Part shown: positions 21,593 to 31,447 of the stretch, one piece after another | How the letters are laid out: each line of letters starts with the position of its first letter | Position numbering within the stretch: position 1 is the stretch's first letter | From: a virus | IMG/VR virus record: IMGVR_UViG_3300046714_000550 | Location: 1 to 47,563 of that record | DNA: 47,563 nucleotides | Strand: one strand, 5' to 3' | Made by a program: the position numbers and the translations under genes | The notes under the pieces: generated by a model | What the model was told of the DNA's origin: nothing | The model's database searches: none | Seen by the model: the letters and a program-made list of their open reading frames with translations, nothing else

Positions 21593-23208
21593 CAGTAATC
21601 GCCGAAGTTGAGCTGGCTGTCGCTCTTCACATCCTTCGCGGGCGTGTGCTCCTCACCCGGCAGCCGCCCCGGGCCGAGGTCCTGCGGGGCTGGCGTCATC
21701 GGCGTCACCGAGCGGCCGATGACGGACTGGATCGCCATGGCCGCCGCCGTCGGCGGATCGATCATCCGCTTGCCGCCCTCGCGGCCGCCCTCGATGCCCT
21801 GGTTCCCTTCGCCGAGGTAGTAGGCGTAGGCGTCCATGACCGCGCTGTGCAGTTGCGGGTTGTCGCCGAACACCTGATCGATCGCCGCGTCGGCCACGTG
21901 CTTCTGCTCTTCGTGCGTCGGGCCGTCCGCGCCGCCAACCGAGAGCGCCTCGACGTGCTTCCGATATCCGGTGAGCTGCTGCACCATGCCGGAGGCGCGC
22001 TTGTTGAAGGCCGCGCGCTGCTGCTGGTCCATCTGGTTCTGCTGGCGCGAGGCGGCCATGCGGTTCGTCACGCCGCGCTGGCGCTGCGTGGCCGCGGCCG
22101 CAGCCTCGCGGTCCTTCGCGGCGCGGTCGCTGCGCGCGCCGGCCTCCGCGTTCCGCTGGTAGCTCTGCCGCAGGCCCTCCTGCTTGAGTCCGTAGTTCGC
22201 GTCGAACTCGCGCTGCTTCTCCTGCTGGTCGGCCTCGTTCTTCTGCCCGGTGATCGCGTTGCGCTGCTCCGCGATCTTGCTGTTCGCGGCCTGCAGGATG
22301 TGGCCCGCAAGCTCCTTGTGGCCAGCCGCCGAATACTCCGTGGCGATGGCGGGCCACTGGCTCGGGTCCGTCGAGCTCATGCGCTCGTGCAGGTCCATGA
22401 TCTGGTCCTGCGTGAGCTGCGGCGTGGCCAGCGGCTTGTTGGCCTCCTGGACTTCGTTGGCGATGTCGCGCATCTGCTGCGGCTGCACGCCGATCGCGTA
22501 CATGCGCTGCGCCATGCGCCGGCCCAGATCGGTGTTGCCGGACGCGAGCGCGTCGCGGTAGCTCGACTCCATGCCCGAGAGCGTGAGCCCGCGGTTCTGC
22601 TCCTTCGCGGCCTCGACTGCCGAGAGCGCGGCCTGCGCCTCCTGCGGCGAGCTGCCGCGGCGCACGGGCCGCGTGATGCGGATGCCGCCGCGGTCGGCGT
22701 AGGCGAGTTGGTACGGATTGCGCCGGTTCAGCTCGTCCACCATCTCCTGCAGGCCGCCGAGAGGCTCGCCGGCGCCGGACACGAAGCCGGTGTTCGGGTT
22801 CCACGGCTGCGGCTGGTAGCCACCAGCGCGCTCGATCTCCTCCGGGTTGTACAGCCGGTGCTCGATGCCCTGGCTGTCGCGGATGTGCGCGGTCGCGCCG
22901 AAGTTCCCGGTGAGGTCGCGGCCGCTCATCCAGCGCACCGGCGTGGACAGGTCGCGGCGCGCCGGCTGCGCCGGGCCCAGAGGCTGCTGGTCCGGCGTCG
23001 GCGGTTCGGCCCACGAGCGCGAGGGCGGCGAGTCGAGCGGGCCGTCGGGCTGGCCGCCCGGCTGCGGCGGGTTCAACTGCAGCGCCGGGTTGCCCATCCT
23101 GCTGAACGCCTGCTGGATGCGCGCCTGGTAGTTGAGCGGCGCGGCCGGCTGAAACGAAAGCGGCCCCGGGTCCAGCAGCGCCGGGTCGTAGCCCGGGTCG
23201 GGAGGCAT
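21592..23208 (-). CDS. internal virion or ejection protein candidate (538 aa)
   Basis: The N-terminal 100 residues are Pro-rich; residues 190-460 are strongly helical and Gln/Arg/Ala-rich (EANKPLATPQLTQDQIMDLH, coiled coil around AKDREAAAAATQRQRG); the C-terminus includes VADAAIDQVFGDNPQLHSAV. The composition and the place just upstream of the 2972-aa gene match podovirus internal core proteins that form the ejection channel. The ATG overlaps the upstream stop (TAATG). No enzymatic motif. Confidence 0.65.
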   Translation of the reverse strand: MPPDPGYDPALLDPGPLSFQPAAPLNYQARIQQAFSRMGNPALQLNPPQPGGQPDGPLDSPPSRSWAEPPTPDQQPLGPAQPARRDLSTPVRWMSGRDLTGNFGATAHIRDSQGIEHRLYNPEEIERAGGYQPQPWNPNTGFVSGAGEPLGGLQEMVDELNRRNPYQLAYADRGGIRITRPVRRGSSPQEAQAALSAVEAAKEQNRGLTLSGMESSYRDALASGNTDLGRRMAQRMYAIGVQPQQMRDIANEVQEANKPLATPQLTQDQIMDLHERMSSTDPSQWPAIATEYSAAGHKELAGHILQAANSKIAEQRNAITGQKNEADQQEKQREFDANYGLKQEGLRQSYQRNAEAGARSDRAAKDREAAAAATQRQRGVTNRMAASRQQNQMDQQQRAAFNKRASGMVQQLTGYRKHVEALSVGGADGPTHEEQKHVADAAIDQVFGDNPQLHSAVMDAYAYYLGEGNQGIEGGREGGKRMIDPPTAAAMAIQSVIGRSVTPMTPAPQDLGPGRLPGEEHTPAKDVKSDSQLNFGDY

Positions 23209-24041
23209 TACACGCCCGCCAGACCGGCACCCAGCGGCGCGCTGATGCTCGTCGTCGTCCCGCCCGGGCCCATCGTGATGCCGAGCTTGGCGGCCTGCGA
23301 GGCGTCGATGCCGAGCAACTGGATCAGCGCCTGCATGGCCGCCTGCAGCGCGTTCTGCTGGAGGCCCGTGAAGCCCTGCAGCGCGCCGGCCTTCATCGCG
23401 GACTTCTGCCCGACCGCGCCGGTCCACGTGTTGAGCGCGCCCATCTTCATGTTGGAGTTGATGCTCGCGCGCTCGCGCTCCTGCTCCGCAGCGCCAATCG
23501 AGGCCTGCGTGCGGACATTGCCGGCCTGCCCGATGAGCTGCTGCTCCGGGAGGACCGAGGCCAGGTCGCCGAGGCCCGAGCGGTTGCCGCCAGCGCCGCC
23601 CGCGGACATGAGCTGCGTGCGCAGGTCACGAGCGCCCGACTCGGCCGTGCGCAGGCCGGGCGCACCGAGGATGTCGGCCGAGGCCACCGGCATTCCCGAG
23701 GGATTGCTCGCGGTGCTGATCTGCTCGAGCAGCTTGAGCGGCTTGGCGTAGTCGCCCTCGATCTGGCCGCCGACCTGGCTCCACCAGTCGCTGAAGCTCT
23801 GGCCGCCCATGGCGAGCAGCTTCTTGTAGGCGTCGGAGTTGGTGCCCAGCGCGGTGTTGCCGCCACCAGCGCCGCTGGAGAAGAGCGAGCCGAGCGGGCT
23901 GTTCTTGAGGCCAGCGAGCATGTCCGAGATCGAACTGCCGGTCTTGAATCCGGCGTTCGTGGCGCCGAGCTTGTTCAGTGGGGTGTAGGCCGGCGACGTC
24001 CAACTGCCCGCGTCCGTCAGCTCGCTCTGGAACTGGCTCAT
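23208..24041 (-). CDS. small internal virion protein candidate (277 aa)
   Basis: Gly/Ala/Ser/Gln-rich with amphipathic helices and a hydrophobic C-terminus (QNALQAAMQALIQLLGIDAS). Similar low-complexity proteins precede the large ejection proteins in P22- and T7-like phages. Strong SD GGAGG 5 nt before ATG 24041. Role inferred from composition and order only. Confidence 0.6.
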   Translation of the reverse strand: MSQFQSELTDAGSWTSPAYTPLNKLGATNAGFKTGSSISDMLAGLKNSPLGSLFSSGAGGGNTALGTNSDAYKKLLAMGGQSFSDWWSQVGGQIEGDYAKPLKLLEQISTASNPSGMPVASADILGAPGLRTAESGARDLRTQLMSAGGAGGNRSGLGDLASVLPEQQLIGQAGNVRTQASIGAAEQERERASINSNMKMGALNTWTGAVGQKSAMKAGALQGFTGLQQNALQAAMQALIQLLGIDASQAAKLGITMGPGGTTTSISAPLGAGLAGV

Positions 24042-24060
24042 AACGGCCTCCGCGGAAAGT

Positions 24061-24387
24061 CTAGCTCTTCTCTGCGCCGAACAGGTTGAAGGACAGGTTG
24101 GCCGAGTCGCCGCGCACGGAGACCACGTCTCCCGCCCCCAGCGTCATGCCGAACCGCAGGGCCTTGGAGTCGTTGGCGGCGATGGCCACGTCGAAGGCGA
24201 GGTACTGCTCGTTGCTGATCGAGGCCCCGCCGGGGCGCGCGGCCACGCGGTAGTGCGCCGCGGCCCCGCGGTTGGCAACGACCAGCGACGAGATGATCGC
24301 CGCGTGGTTGTCCGGCACGGTGTAGAGGTCGAGCAACGTCGCGCCGTCCGAGCCGACCTGGCCGAGAATCTTGAACTCGTCAGTCAC
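24061..24387 (-). CDS. small beta-sandwich virion protein (108 aa)
   Basis: Almost entirely beta: LYTVPDNHAAIISSLVVANR, YRVAARPGGASISNEQYLAF, ALRFGMTLGAGDVVSVRGDS. This LYTVP / GAGDVVxV pattern is common in small phage tail- or fibre-associated proteins of unknown detailed function (recalled). The GTG start overlaps the upstream gene by 8 bases. Confidence 0.65.
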   Translation of the reverse strand: MTDEFKILGQVGSDGATLLDLYTVPDNHAAIISSLVVANRGAAAHYRVAARPGGASISNEQYLAFDVAIAANDSKALRFGMTLGAGDVVSVRGDSANLSFNLFGAEKS

Positions 24388-24727
24388 CGAAACCTCCGAA
24401 GCCGCCGCCCGGCTGCAGCATCTCGCACGTGCCGCACGTGCACGTACAGTGACCCGGCGCGCCGGGGTCGCCCTTGGGGCCCTCGGGCCCGGCCTTGGTG
24501 CCGTGATCCTCGACCAGCTTCTGCACCATGTCGAGCAGGTCGAGCGAGCCCTCGATCACGCCGCGGATGTCGTGCCGATGCGACTGCAGCACCGTGGAGA
24601 GGTGCCGGTCCACGACGGCCGGCTCGCGGTCGCGCGTGGTGATGTGCGCCTGCAGCTTGGCGCGCAACTGGTCGATCCTGCGCCGCTGGCGCTCGGCCTT
24701 GTCGCGGAAGGCGCTGGGGTTAGCCAC
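24380..24727 (-). CDS. coiled-coil protein with short collagen-like run and Cys cluster (115 aa)
   Basis: Residues 1-75 are helical (AERQRRRIDQLRAKLQAHIT, IEGSLDLLDMVQKLVEDHG). Residues about 79-92 are GPEGPKGDPGAPGH, four Gly-x-y triplets of collagen type, followed by CTCTCGTC and a Gly-rich end. Collagen-like triplets are common in phage fibres and spikes, so a trimeric virion appendage is likely. The GTG start overlaps the nozzle-protein stop. Confidence 0.6.
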   Translation of the reverse strand: MANPSAFRDKAERQRRRIDQLRAKLQAHITTRDREPAVVDRHLSTVLQSHRHDIRGVIEGSLDLLDMVQKLVEDHGTKAGPEGPKGDPGAPGHCTCTCGTCEMLQPGGGFGGFGD

Positions 24728-27700
24728 CGTAGGCGCCCTGCCCGTCGATGACGTTCGCCAGGAGCTTGCCGCGCGTCATGGTCACGGGCGCGTAGGCGCC
24801 CTTCCACGCGAGCATGAACATGAAGCCGATCCCGCGTCCGCGGAAGCCGCCGACCGAGGAGCGCAGAGACTCCGGGTTGCTGACCGGCAGGTTCACGAAC
24901 AGGCTCACGGGCCAGCGCACGTTGTAGTCGAAGATGATGTCCACGGTGCCGACGGCGCTGAAGCCGGCGACGACGACCTTGGACGCGGCGCGCTGCAGGT
25001 TCATGCGCTGCAGCTCGGCGAGCTGGTCGCCGTCACCGGGCTTGATGAGCCCGCTCGTCCAGTGCCCGTCGATGGTGCCGACGCGCCAGAGGTCACCGCC
25101 AGCGCCAGGACTGGCCGGGATGTCCTTCGGCATCAGAACCACGTGCACGTTGGTGCCGTCGCTGTACGCGAAGCGGATGCGCGCGCGGAACCGCGGAGCG
25201 CCCGAGTTGAACAACTCCGTGAAGTAGACCCCGCGCAGCAGATCGTTGGCGAGTTGCTCGGTGAGCGACGCGCCGATCATTCCGGAGTACGGCGCCGGCA
25301 GCGAGGCGGTGAGCAGCGAGAGCTTGTAGTCGTCGTTGGCCACGAAGGCCGTGCCCACCGAGATGATCGAGCCGTTCGTGAGGTTGGTGACCCCGCTGAC
25401 GAGCGCGTTGCCTGCGAGGTTGGGGCAGAAGTAGTCGATGCCGTCGGCCGAGGTCAGATCGAGCCGCCACAGCCGGCTGTCGCGGATGGCCCACATCTCG
25501 ATGTTCGGGCTGTTGAAGCGCCCGATGGAGGCCACGTCGTCCCAGCGGTAGTCGGTCCAGAAGGCCCAGTCCATGAGGTCGGCGAAGAGCACCAGCGTGG
25601 GCTCGTTGGAGTCGGCGCGCGTGGGGAACAGGAACACCGCGCGCAGCGGAGCGTAATACTCCATGCGCCAGCGCTCGCGGTCGGCGGTGTCAAGCGAGAA
25701 CGGGTACACCACGCGGGTCTGGTCGGTGTACTTGGAGGGCTCGGGCGAGAGCGCGTCCGACGCCTCTTCGCCGTCGATGGGCGCGCTGACGCGCAGCACT
25801 TCCATGCCCGACATCATGAACACCGAGCTGTCGCCCGCGAAGCAGAGGCCTTTCTCGGGCACCGAGCAGATGGCCCGGTGGCCGACCGCGCCAGTCTCCA
25901 ACTGCGTCAGCTCGAAGCTGAACGGCAGGCCCTGCGTCGCCTGCTCGAGATCGAACACGTCCCACTCCCGGCAGATGCCGATGTAGACCGCGTTCTCCTT
26001 GAACACGTAGAGCCGGTCGGCGTCGCAGTACATCGCTGTGATCGGCGCGTTGCTGCTGCCGAGCTCGACGTAGTAGAAGAACGGCACGCTGGTCGGGCGG
26101 CCCTGGTAGCTCACGTAGATGCGGTGCGGGGCCCACGAGAAGCCCGCATAGAACGCGCGGCCCTGGTAGGCCGCGACCATCGTGGCCCCGTTGGGCACGC
26201 GGCTGGCGAGGCCGCCGATGTGCGGCTGCGTGATCTGGTCGTCGGTCTTGGTCCCGATCAGCAGCGTGGTCTTGCCGCCCGTCGCTGCGTCGCCGGACGA
26301 GACCGGGAACTGCCCCTCCAGGAAGAAGATCGAGCCGTTCAGCGTGGTGCGGTAGACGCGGATGTGAGAGACGCGCGGGTCGGCCGGCAGCGGGACGTTG
26401 TGCAGCCGGATGTTGTAGGACTTGGGCTGCCCGTTGTGGCCGATCGTCGGGTGACTCGGCGGCTGCGTGCCGCGCATGACCAGCACCAGGCCCGAGACCT
26501 TGGGCTCGCCGGTGAACGCGTCGTCGGGGTTGCCGGCAACCGCGAACACGCCGTAGGTCGGCACGCGCATGGGCAGGCCGTTGGCCCACGTGAAGGCGCG
26601 CCCTGGCTGGCTCTCGTTCTGCAGCTCGTCGGACCAGTACGTGACGAAGAAGCCCCAGCCGACGTACTCCGTGCCGATGCCCGGCGAGAACTGCGCCGAG
26701 GGCGGCATGGGTCCGGTGCCCCACTCCGGCGCCGGCATCTCGCCGATCCACTTCAGGCCCTGCGCCGCATCGACGCGCTCCACGCCGAGGATGGTGGGCG
26801 AGCGCGGGAACGTGGTCTCGTAGGCCACGTCGAACTCGATCGGCCACTTGAGCGTGTCGAGGTTCTCGACCGTGGCCTTCTCGGCCGGCGTGAGATCGCG
26901 CGCCCAGATTTCCGGGACTGCGTAGAGCGGGCGCTCGATGAAGGCCGTGCCGACGACCTGGCCGTCCTCGTCGATCATCACGGGCTCGGAGGACGGCGAG
27001 ACCAGCAGCGTGCGGCCAGCAACGGCAGCGCGGCCCACGAGCGAGCTGGCCGAGAAGTGCTGGCGCAGGGACTCGATGCGCTTGAGCGAGCCGTCGCCCG
27101 CGCTGTCGTAGCGCAGCACCGAGGTCTTGGTCGCCACGATCACGTCCGTGTTGCCCGAGCGGCCGACGTGCGCGAGGACGCCCAGCAGCGTCTCGGGGCT
27201 GGGCTGCACGTTGTCCGGCTCGACGTGCCCCGCGATCTTGGTCAGCAGCACGCTGGTGAAGTCGTCGCCGCCGTAGAGGCTGTCCAGTCGCCCGGTGTTG
27301 ATCTGGCGCACCGCGCGCAACCGGTCGGGGAACATCCGGCCGTTGGGCAGGCCGTTGTAGGTGAAGGGCACGTTGCGGTGGACGGGGATCGTGTCCACGC
27401 CCGCGCTGACGGAGTTGATCTGCACCGCGGCCTGCGTGCGGCCCGACGTGATCTCGATGGGGATGACGGCGTCCAGCCCCATGTGCAGGCCGCCGACCGG
27501 GTCGCTGATGAGGTGGCCGCCGTCGATGTCCGCGAGCCAGGCCGAGCGCAGCCGGCCGCGCACGAGCGCGAGCGCGTCGCGCGGCACGAGCGCCTGCCAC
27601 GCCGCCGTGTCGTTCAGCATCGAGCTCAGGAATCCCAGCGCCTCCGCGGAGCCGAGGTTCTTGCTGAACATGAACGCCCCGTCGATCGAGCCCTTGGCGC

Positions 27701-30674
27701 CGTTGCTCACCATGCCCGAGGCCACGGCCATCGAGCTCGGGTCGTTGCGCGTGTCGCCATTGGTGCCCAGCGGCCAGCAGCCGCCCGGGTAGGCGTCGGG
27801 GTCGAGCGGGCTGGGATAGACCGGGCCGCCGAGCCACCACTCGCCGCCCTGCGGCTGCAGCTTGCCGCCGAGGCAGAACACGTAGCGGCCGACGCCGAAG
27901 AGCGCGCTGGCCGCCCAGCTCATTCCGCAGTTGGTGGACTTGCGCGCCTGCCCGGTGAAGGTGGGCACGCACTCGAAGATGGCCGACGGGTCGGTCACGT
28001 CCCAGACGCGCAGCGTCTGCTTGCCCACGATCGTGTCGGTGGTGTTGGTGGGCTGGCTGATCTGGTAGCCGGCCAGGATCGCGTAGACGTGGCCCTCGAG
28101 CTGCTTGGGCGACGAGAGCGCGTTGCCGCCCGCGTCGCAGAGCGTGACGTAGGGGTAGGCGTTGTCGTCCACCGGGTCGAGCGCGGCGTTGAGGAAGTTG
28201 TAGTCGTCGTCCTGGTCGTAGGGGATGTGCTGCGTGATCGCGCCCGCGGTCTTGTCGGCCGAGCAGCGGAAGAACTTGCTGTTGCCGCGCTGCTGCTTGC
28301 TGATCGACTTGTCGGTGTCGCTCGACCCATCGAGCTGGTACTTGCTGAACGCCGAGCCGAAGCCGAAGTCGCTGCGCACCACGTAGCGGGTGACGAGGTC
28401 GTCGTTGACCGGCGTGGCCGTGGCCGCGCCGTTGAGCTGATGCGCGACGAGGTCGATGCGAGCAATCTCCAGGTCCTGCCGGCCCGGCGGCTTGAAGATC
28501 GGGCCGGAGGCCGGCGGCGCACCGGCGGGCGCACTGTTGGCCCAGATGCTGTCGGGGTGATCGAAGCCCTCGGTGAAGCCCTGCGTGAAGCCCAGCGGGT
28601 CGTCGCCGTAGGTCGGGCTCGACCAGGCCGTCGAGGTCTTGCCCTCGCGGTTGGGCGAGAACAGTTGCGCGAGCGTGTGCACCTCGCCCTGCTGCGGGAT
28701 GGCCACGGCCGGGACCGGGATGTCGCCAGTGCCGGTGCCGGCGATGCTGGCGGGCTCCGTCTCGGGCGCCGTGGTCGGCCGGTACAGCACGAGCACCGAC
28801 ATCTCCAGCGGCGGCAGCAGCAGGTCGAAGGCGGTCTTGGGCTCGCCGTTGGCGTCGAGGCTCTGCCCGCCGCGGTCGCGCCAGAGCTGCGAGGCTGCGA
28901 GCGTGAAGGCCGGCGTGCCGCCGTTGAAGCGCGCGCTGCCCGAGCTCATGCCGATGTTGCCGGGCGCGATCGTGGCGCCGTTGTTCACGGGTTCGAGCGG
29001 ATGGAAGTCCTGCCGGAAGTTGAAGCTGCCGGCGTAGCCCGTGCTCTTGAAGCCGGTCTCGGCGTTCGCGTTTCCGATGAGGTAGAGCGGCGGGAAGATG
29101 TCGCCGCTCTCGGAGTCGAGGCGCCAGATGTTCACCGTGCCGGTGTAGGGCGTGACGGTCGCATCCTGCGACGCGTCCCAGGCCGCGCCGCCGGCCTTGC
29201 GCTTGATCGTGCGCGAGTCCGGGTTCCCGAGGCCCGAGCAGCCGGCGAGCAGCACGCCGTCGTCCGGCGTGGAGCCGCCGTCCGTGGCGCCGCTGAACTT
29301 GAAGGCGCCCGCGAACATGCGCAGCTCGCTGTACGCACCGGGGAAGGCGCACGTCACGCCGGCCATGCCGCCGCGGTTGACGGACTGGCCGCAGCCGTAG
29401 CCGTAGACGCCGCGCTGGTTGCTGGCCTTGGGCAGCCCGCCGACGTAGAGCGTGCGGCCGCGCCACGCGGGCGCGTTCTTCTTGCCCGCGATCTCGAACA
29501 GGCCCGACAGCTCCTGCAGGCCCATCGTCGGCGCGGCGTTGGCGGCCGGCAGCGGCTGGCTGCTGACCTCGCCGTAGAGCGCGCTGGAGCTGTCCACGCC
29601 GATCTCCAGCCGCGAGCTGCTGGCCGCGGTGAAGTCGCGCTCGATGGCGACGGTGATCGTGTGCGGCAGCGTCGGGTCGATGGCCGCGGCGACGGCATTG
29701 GTGCCCTGAGTGCCCCAGCCGGCGAACACGAACATGCGGTTCATGCCGTTCACGTTGAAGCCGGTCGTGGCGTCGATGCCTGGGTCGCTGTACTCCCAGA
29801 GCAGCATCAGGTGCCACTGGAGCGTGAACGGCGACCAGACGTACATCACGTACAGGTCGCCCGGGTCGCAGTAGCCGTTGCCGACGTTGGTGCTCGTGGC
29901 GAAGGGCGCGGGGAAGCGCAGCGCACCGGCGCCGCTGGGCGCGCCGTGGAAGTTGGTGAAGTAGCTGTTCAGCCAGGACGGCACGCCGGCAGCAACCTGC
30001 GTCGTCCACGTTTTCTGGCTGTTGTTGAGGTGCCACATCGGGAACTCGCGCAGCGGCCCCGTGCCCAGCACGCACGCCACCTTGGGGCGCACCTTGAGCG
30101 CGTCGGCCGTGGCCACCGCGCTCGTGTTGCCCGGCACCCACGGGTACATCTTGCCGGCCGTCGTGTCGTAGCGGTTGCTCGCGGCCGGCGGCTTCCAGAG
30201 CTTGGCGTCGGCCTGCTCGAAGCCGAGCGCCGCCAGGCCGCGCTTGTAGATCGTGTAGTTTCCGAAGCCGCCGCTTGGCGCGACGACCTCGGCCGATTCG
30301 TTCGGGCGCTGGTGCAGGCCGTTGTAGTCCAGCGAGTACGGGATGTCCGTCTCGCCGATCTGGTCGAGCTCGACGCCCTTCACGCGGATCTGGAACGTGA
30401 CCTTCGTGCGGTTGGTGCCGACGGTGTCGGCCCAGAACTTCGAGAGGTTCACCGGCAGCTTGGTGGAGAGGATGCCGGTGTCGGTGCCGGCGAGCTGCAC
30501 GGAGCGGTTGAACACCGGGCTCTTCGTCGCCTTCGCGTAGCCGCGGCGCGAGTCCAGCAACTGCCGCCCGAGGTTCGCGTTGCGCGCGGAGTTGGCGCGC
30601 GTGGCCTCGAGCTGCTCCACGTCGTTGCGGGTGTTCATGCCCGCGAAGCGCTGAATGGGGATGGGGACGATCAC
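24720..30674 (-). CDS. very long tail nozzle / stabilisation-like protein (1984 aa)
   Basis: Beta-rich throughout with no membrane segment. The N-terminus begins VIVPIPIQRFAGMN, like the opening of P22 gp10/T7 gp12-type nozzle proteins. The C-terminal 700 residues have propeller-like repeats, e.g. HRIYVSYQGRPTSVPFFYYV, DADRLYVFKENAVYIG and GLCFAGDSSVFMMSGMEVLR. Between them lie about 1000 extra residues, including two lectin-like beta-sandwich candidates (near FVFAGWGTQGTN and SIDGAFMFSKNLGSAEALGF). P22 gp10 and T7 gp12 are about 470 and 790 aa, so this is a greatly expanded version, perhaps with receptor-binding inserts. GTG start at the neighbour's stop. Confidence 0.65.
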   Translation of the reverse strand: MIVPIPIQRFAGMNTRNDVEQLEATRANSARNANLGRQLLDSRRGYAKATKSPVFNRSVQLAGTDTGILSTKLPVNLSKFWADTVGTNRTKVTFQIRVKGVELDQIGETDIPYSLDYNGLHQRPNESAEVVAPSGGFGNYTIYKRGLAALGFEQADAKLWKPPAASNRYDTTAGKMYPWVPGNTSAVATADALKVRPKVACVLGTGPLREFPMWHLNNSQKTWTTQVAAGVPSWLNSYFTNFHGAPSGAGALRFPAPFATSTNVGNGYCDPGDLYVMYVWSPFTLQWHLMLLWEYSDPGIDATTGFNVNGMNRMFVFAGWGTQGTNAVAAAIDPTLPHTITVAIERDFTAASSSRLEIGVDSSSALYGEVSSQPLPAANAAPTMGLQELSGLFEIAGKKNAPAWRGRTLYVGGLPKASNQRGVYGYGCGQSVNRGGMAGVTCAFPGAYSELRMFAGAFKFSGATDGGSTPDDGVLLAGCSGLGNPDSRTIKRKAGGAAWDASQDATVTPYTGTVNIWRLDSESGDIFPPLYLIGNANAETGFKSTGYAGSFNFRQDFHPLEPVNNGATIAPGNIGMSSGSARFNGGTPAFTLAASQLWRDRGGQSLDANGEPKTAFDLLLPPLEMSVLVLYRPTTAPETEPASIAGTGTGDIPVPAVAIPQQGEVHTLAQLFSPNREGKTSTAWSSPTYGDDPLGFTQGFTEGFDHPDSIWANSAPAGAPPASGPIFKPPGRQDLEIARIDLVAHQLNGAATATPVNDDLVTRYVVRSDFGFGSAFSKYQLDGSSDTDKSISKQQRGNSKFFRCSADKTAGAITQHIPYDQDDDYNFLNAALDPVDDNAYPYVTLCDAGGNALSSPKQLEGHVYAILAGYQISQPTNTTDTIVGKQTLRVWDVTDPSAIFECVPTFTGQARKSTNCGMSWAASALFGVGRYVFCLGGKLQPQGGEWWLGGPVYPSPLDPDAYPGGCWPLGTNGDTRNDPSSMAVASGMVSNGAKGSIDGAFMFSKNLGSAEALGFLSSMLNDTAAWQALVPRDALALVRGRLRSAWLADIDGGHLISDPVGGLHMGLDAVIPIEITSGRTQAAVQINSVSAGVDTIPVHRNVPFTYNGLPNGRMFPDRLRAVRQINTGRLDSLYGGDDFTSVLLTKIAGHVEPDNVQPSPETLLGVLAHVGRSGNTDVIVATKTSVLRYDSAGDGSLKRIESLRQHFSASSLVGRAAVAGRTLLVSPSSEPVMIDEDGQVVGTAFIERPLYAVPEIWARDLTPAEKATVENLDTLKWPIEFDVAYETTFPRSPTILGVERVDAAQGLKWIGEMPAPEWGTGPMPPSAQFSPGIGTEYVGWGFFVTYWSDELQNESQPGRAFTWANGLPMRVPTYGVFAVAGNPDDAFTGEPKVSGLVLVMRGTQPPSHPTIGHNGQPKSYNIRLHNVPLPADPRVSHIRVYRTTLNGSIFFLEGQFPVSSGDAATGGKTTLLIGTKTDDQITQPHIGGLASRVPNGATMVAAYQGRAFYAGFSWAPHRIYVSYQGRPTSVPFFYYVELGSSNAPITAMYCDADRLYVFKENAVYIGICREWDVFDLEQATQGLPFSFELTQLETGAVGHRAICSVPEKGLCFAGDSSVFMMSGMEVLRVSAPIDGEEASDALSPEPSKYTDQTRVVYPFSLDTADRERWRMEYYAPLRAVFLFPTRADSNEPTLVLFADLMDWAFWTDYRWDDVASIGRFNSPNIEMWAIRDSRLWRLDLTSADGIDYFCPNLAGNALVSGVTNLTNGSIISVGTAFVANDDYKLSLLTASLPAPYSGMIGASLTEQLANDLLRGVYFTELFNSGAPRFRARIRFAYSDGTNVHVVLMPKDIPASPGAGGDLWRVGTIDGHWTSGLIKPGDGDQLAELQRMNLQRAASKVVVAGFSAVGTVDIIFDYNVRWPVSLFVNLPVSNPESLRSSVGGFRGRGIGFMFMLAWKGAYAPVTMTRGKLLANVIDGQGAYGG

Positions 30675-31447
30675 GTCCAGCCGCCCGGGACCACGCCTCC
30701 GCGCTCCTCGGCCTGCACGTCCTGCACGTAGACCGGCTCGTCGCTGATCGAGCCGCCGCTGTGCGCGCGCAGCGTGGCCTCGGCCTCCTTCATCGAGCCG
30801 TCGAGCATTCCGTAGCCCTTCTCGTTGCTGTCGGCGAGGTACATGGCGCGCAGCGCGTGCTTGCGCACGTACTCCCACGCGAACACCGGCAGCGCCGGCT
30901 CGAAGAGCGGGTTGGTCGTCTTGGTCAGCCGGGCCGGCATGACGAACACGCCCAGGCGGCCGCCCAGCGCGCTGTCGTAGTCGGGCGGGTTCTCGATGGT
31001 GATGGTGATGTCGCCCTCGGTGCCGCTCGCGCCGCCGTGGCCAGCAACGAGACGCACGTGCGCGATGGGCCAGGGCTTGGTGCTCGCCGGCGCCGAGTCG
31101 GTCATGGCCTCGATGAAGTTCTGCAGCTTGTACGGGAACCACGTCTGGCCGTCGCGGCTCAGGATGTACAGCGAGTGGAAGCGCCCGAGGTTGGCGATGC
31201 CCTGCAGCGAGAGCGATCCCGGCGCGATGTCCGCGTAGAGCGCATAGTCCTTCTTGCCGTTGACGACGTTGAAGAACCATTCCATGAACAGGTTGGGCTC
31301 GCGCTGCTGAATCAGGATCTTGGCGGTCTCCTGGATCGCGTCGCTCAGGAAGGCCGCGTACTCCTCGGTGTCGCGGACCATCTTCTGCCCGGACTTGAGC
31401 GGGCTGGCGTGGATCTTGAGGTAGGTGACGAGGTCGCCGAAGTTCAC
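30671..31447 (-). CDS. neck / tail connector protein candidate (258 aa)
   Basis: Begins NFGDLVTYLKIHAS and continues helix-rich, then beta (VRLVAGHGGASGTEGDITIT). GTG 31447 overlaps the previous stop. The order coat, 187 aa, 249 aa, 258 aa, nozzle places it in the head-to-tail connector set, comparable to P22 gp4/gp26 positions. No motif names it; the role comes from position. Confidence 0.55.
   Translation of the reverse strand: MNFGDLVTYLKIHASPLKSGQKMVRDTEEYAAFLSDAIQETAKILIQQREPNLFMEWFFNVVNGKKDYALYADIAPGSLSLQGIANLGRFHSLYILSRDGQTWFPYKLQNFIEAMTDSAPASTKPWPIAHVRLVAGHGGASGTEGDITITIENPPDYDSALGGRLGVFVMPARLTKTTNPLFEPALPVFAWEYVRKHALRAMYLADSNEKGYGMLDGSMKEAEATLRAHSGGSISDEPVYVQDVQAEERGGVVPGGWT

Noticed and set aside
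24438-24450. Second parS-like site (GCACGTGCCGCACGTGCACG)
   Set aside because: It shares only the CACGTG core; the flanking TGTTN and GAAACA positions do not match, and it lies within a coding sequence.
24528-30731. 2067-codon open frame on the + strand opposite the nozzle gene
   Set aside because: Same compositional mirror effect: repetitive Arg/Ala/Val/Asp/His text without motifs, while the - strand product has a structured beta-rich sequence.
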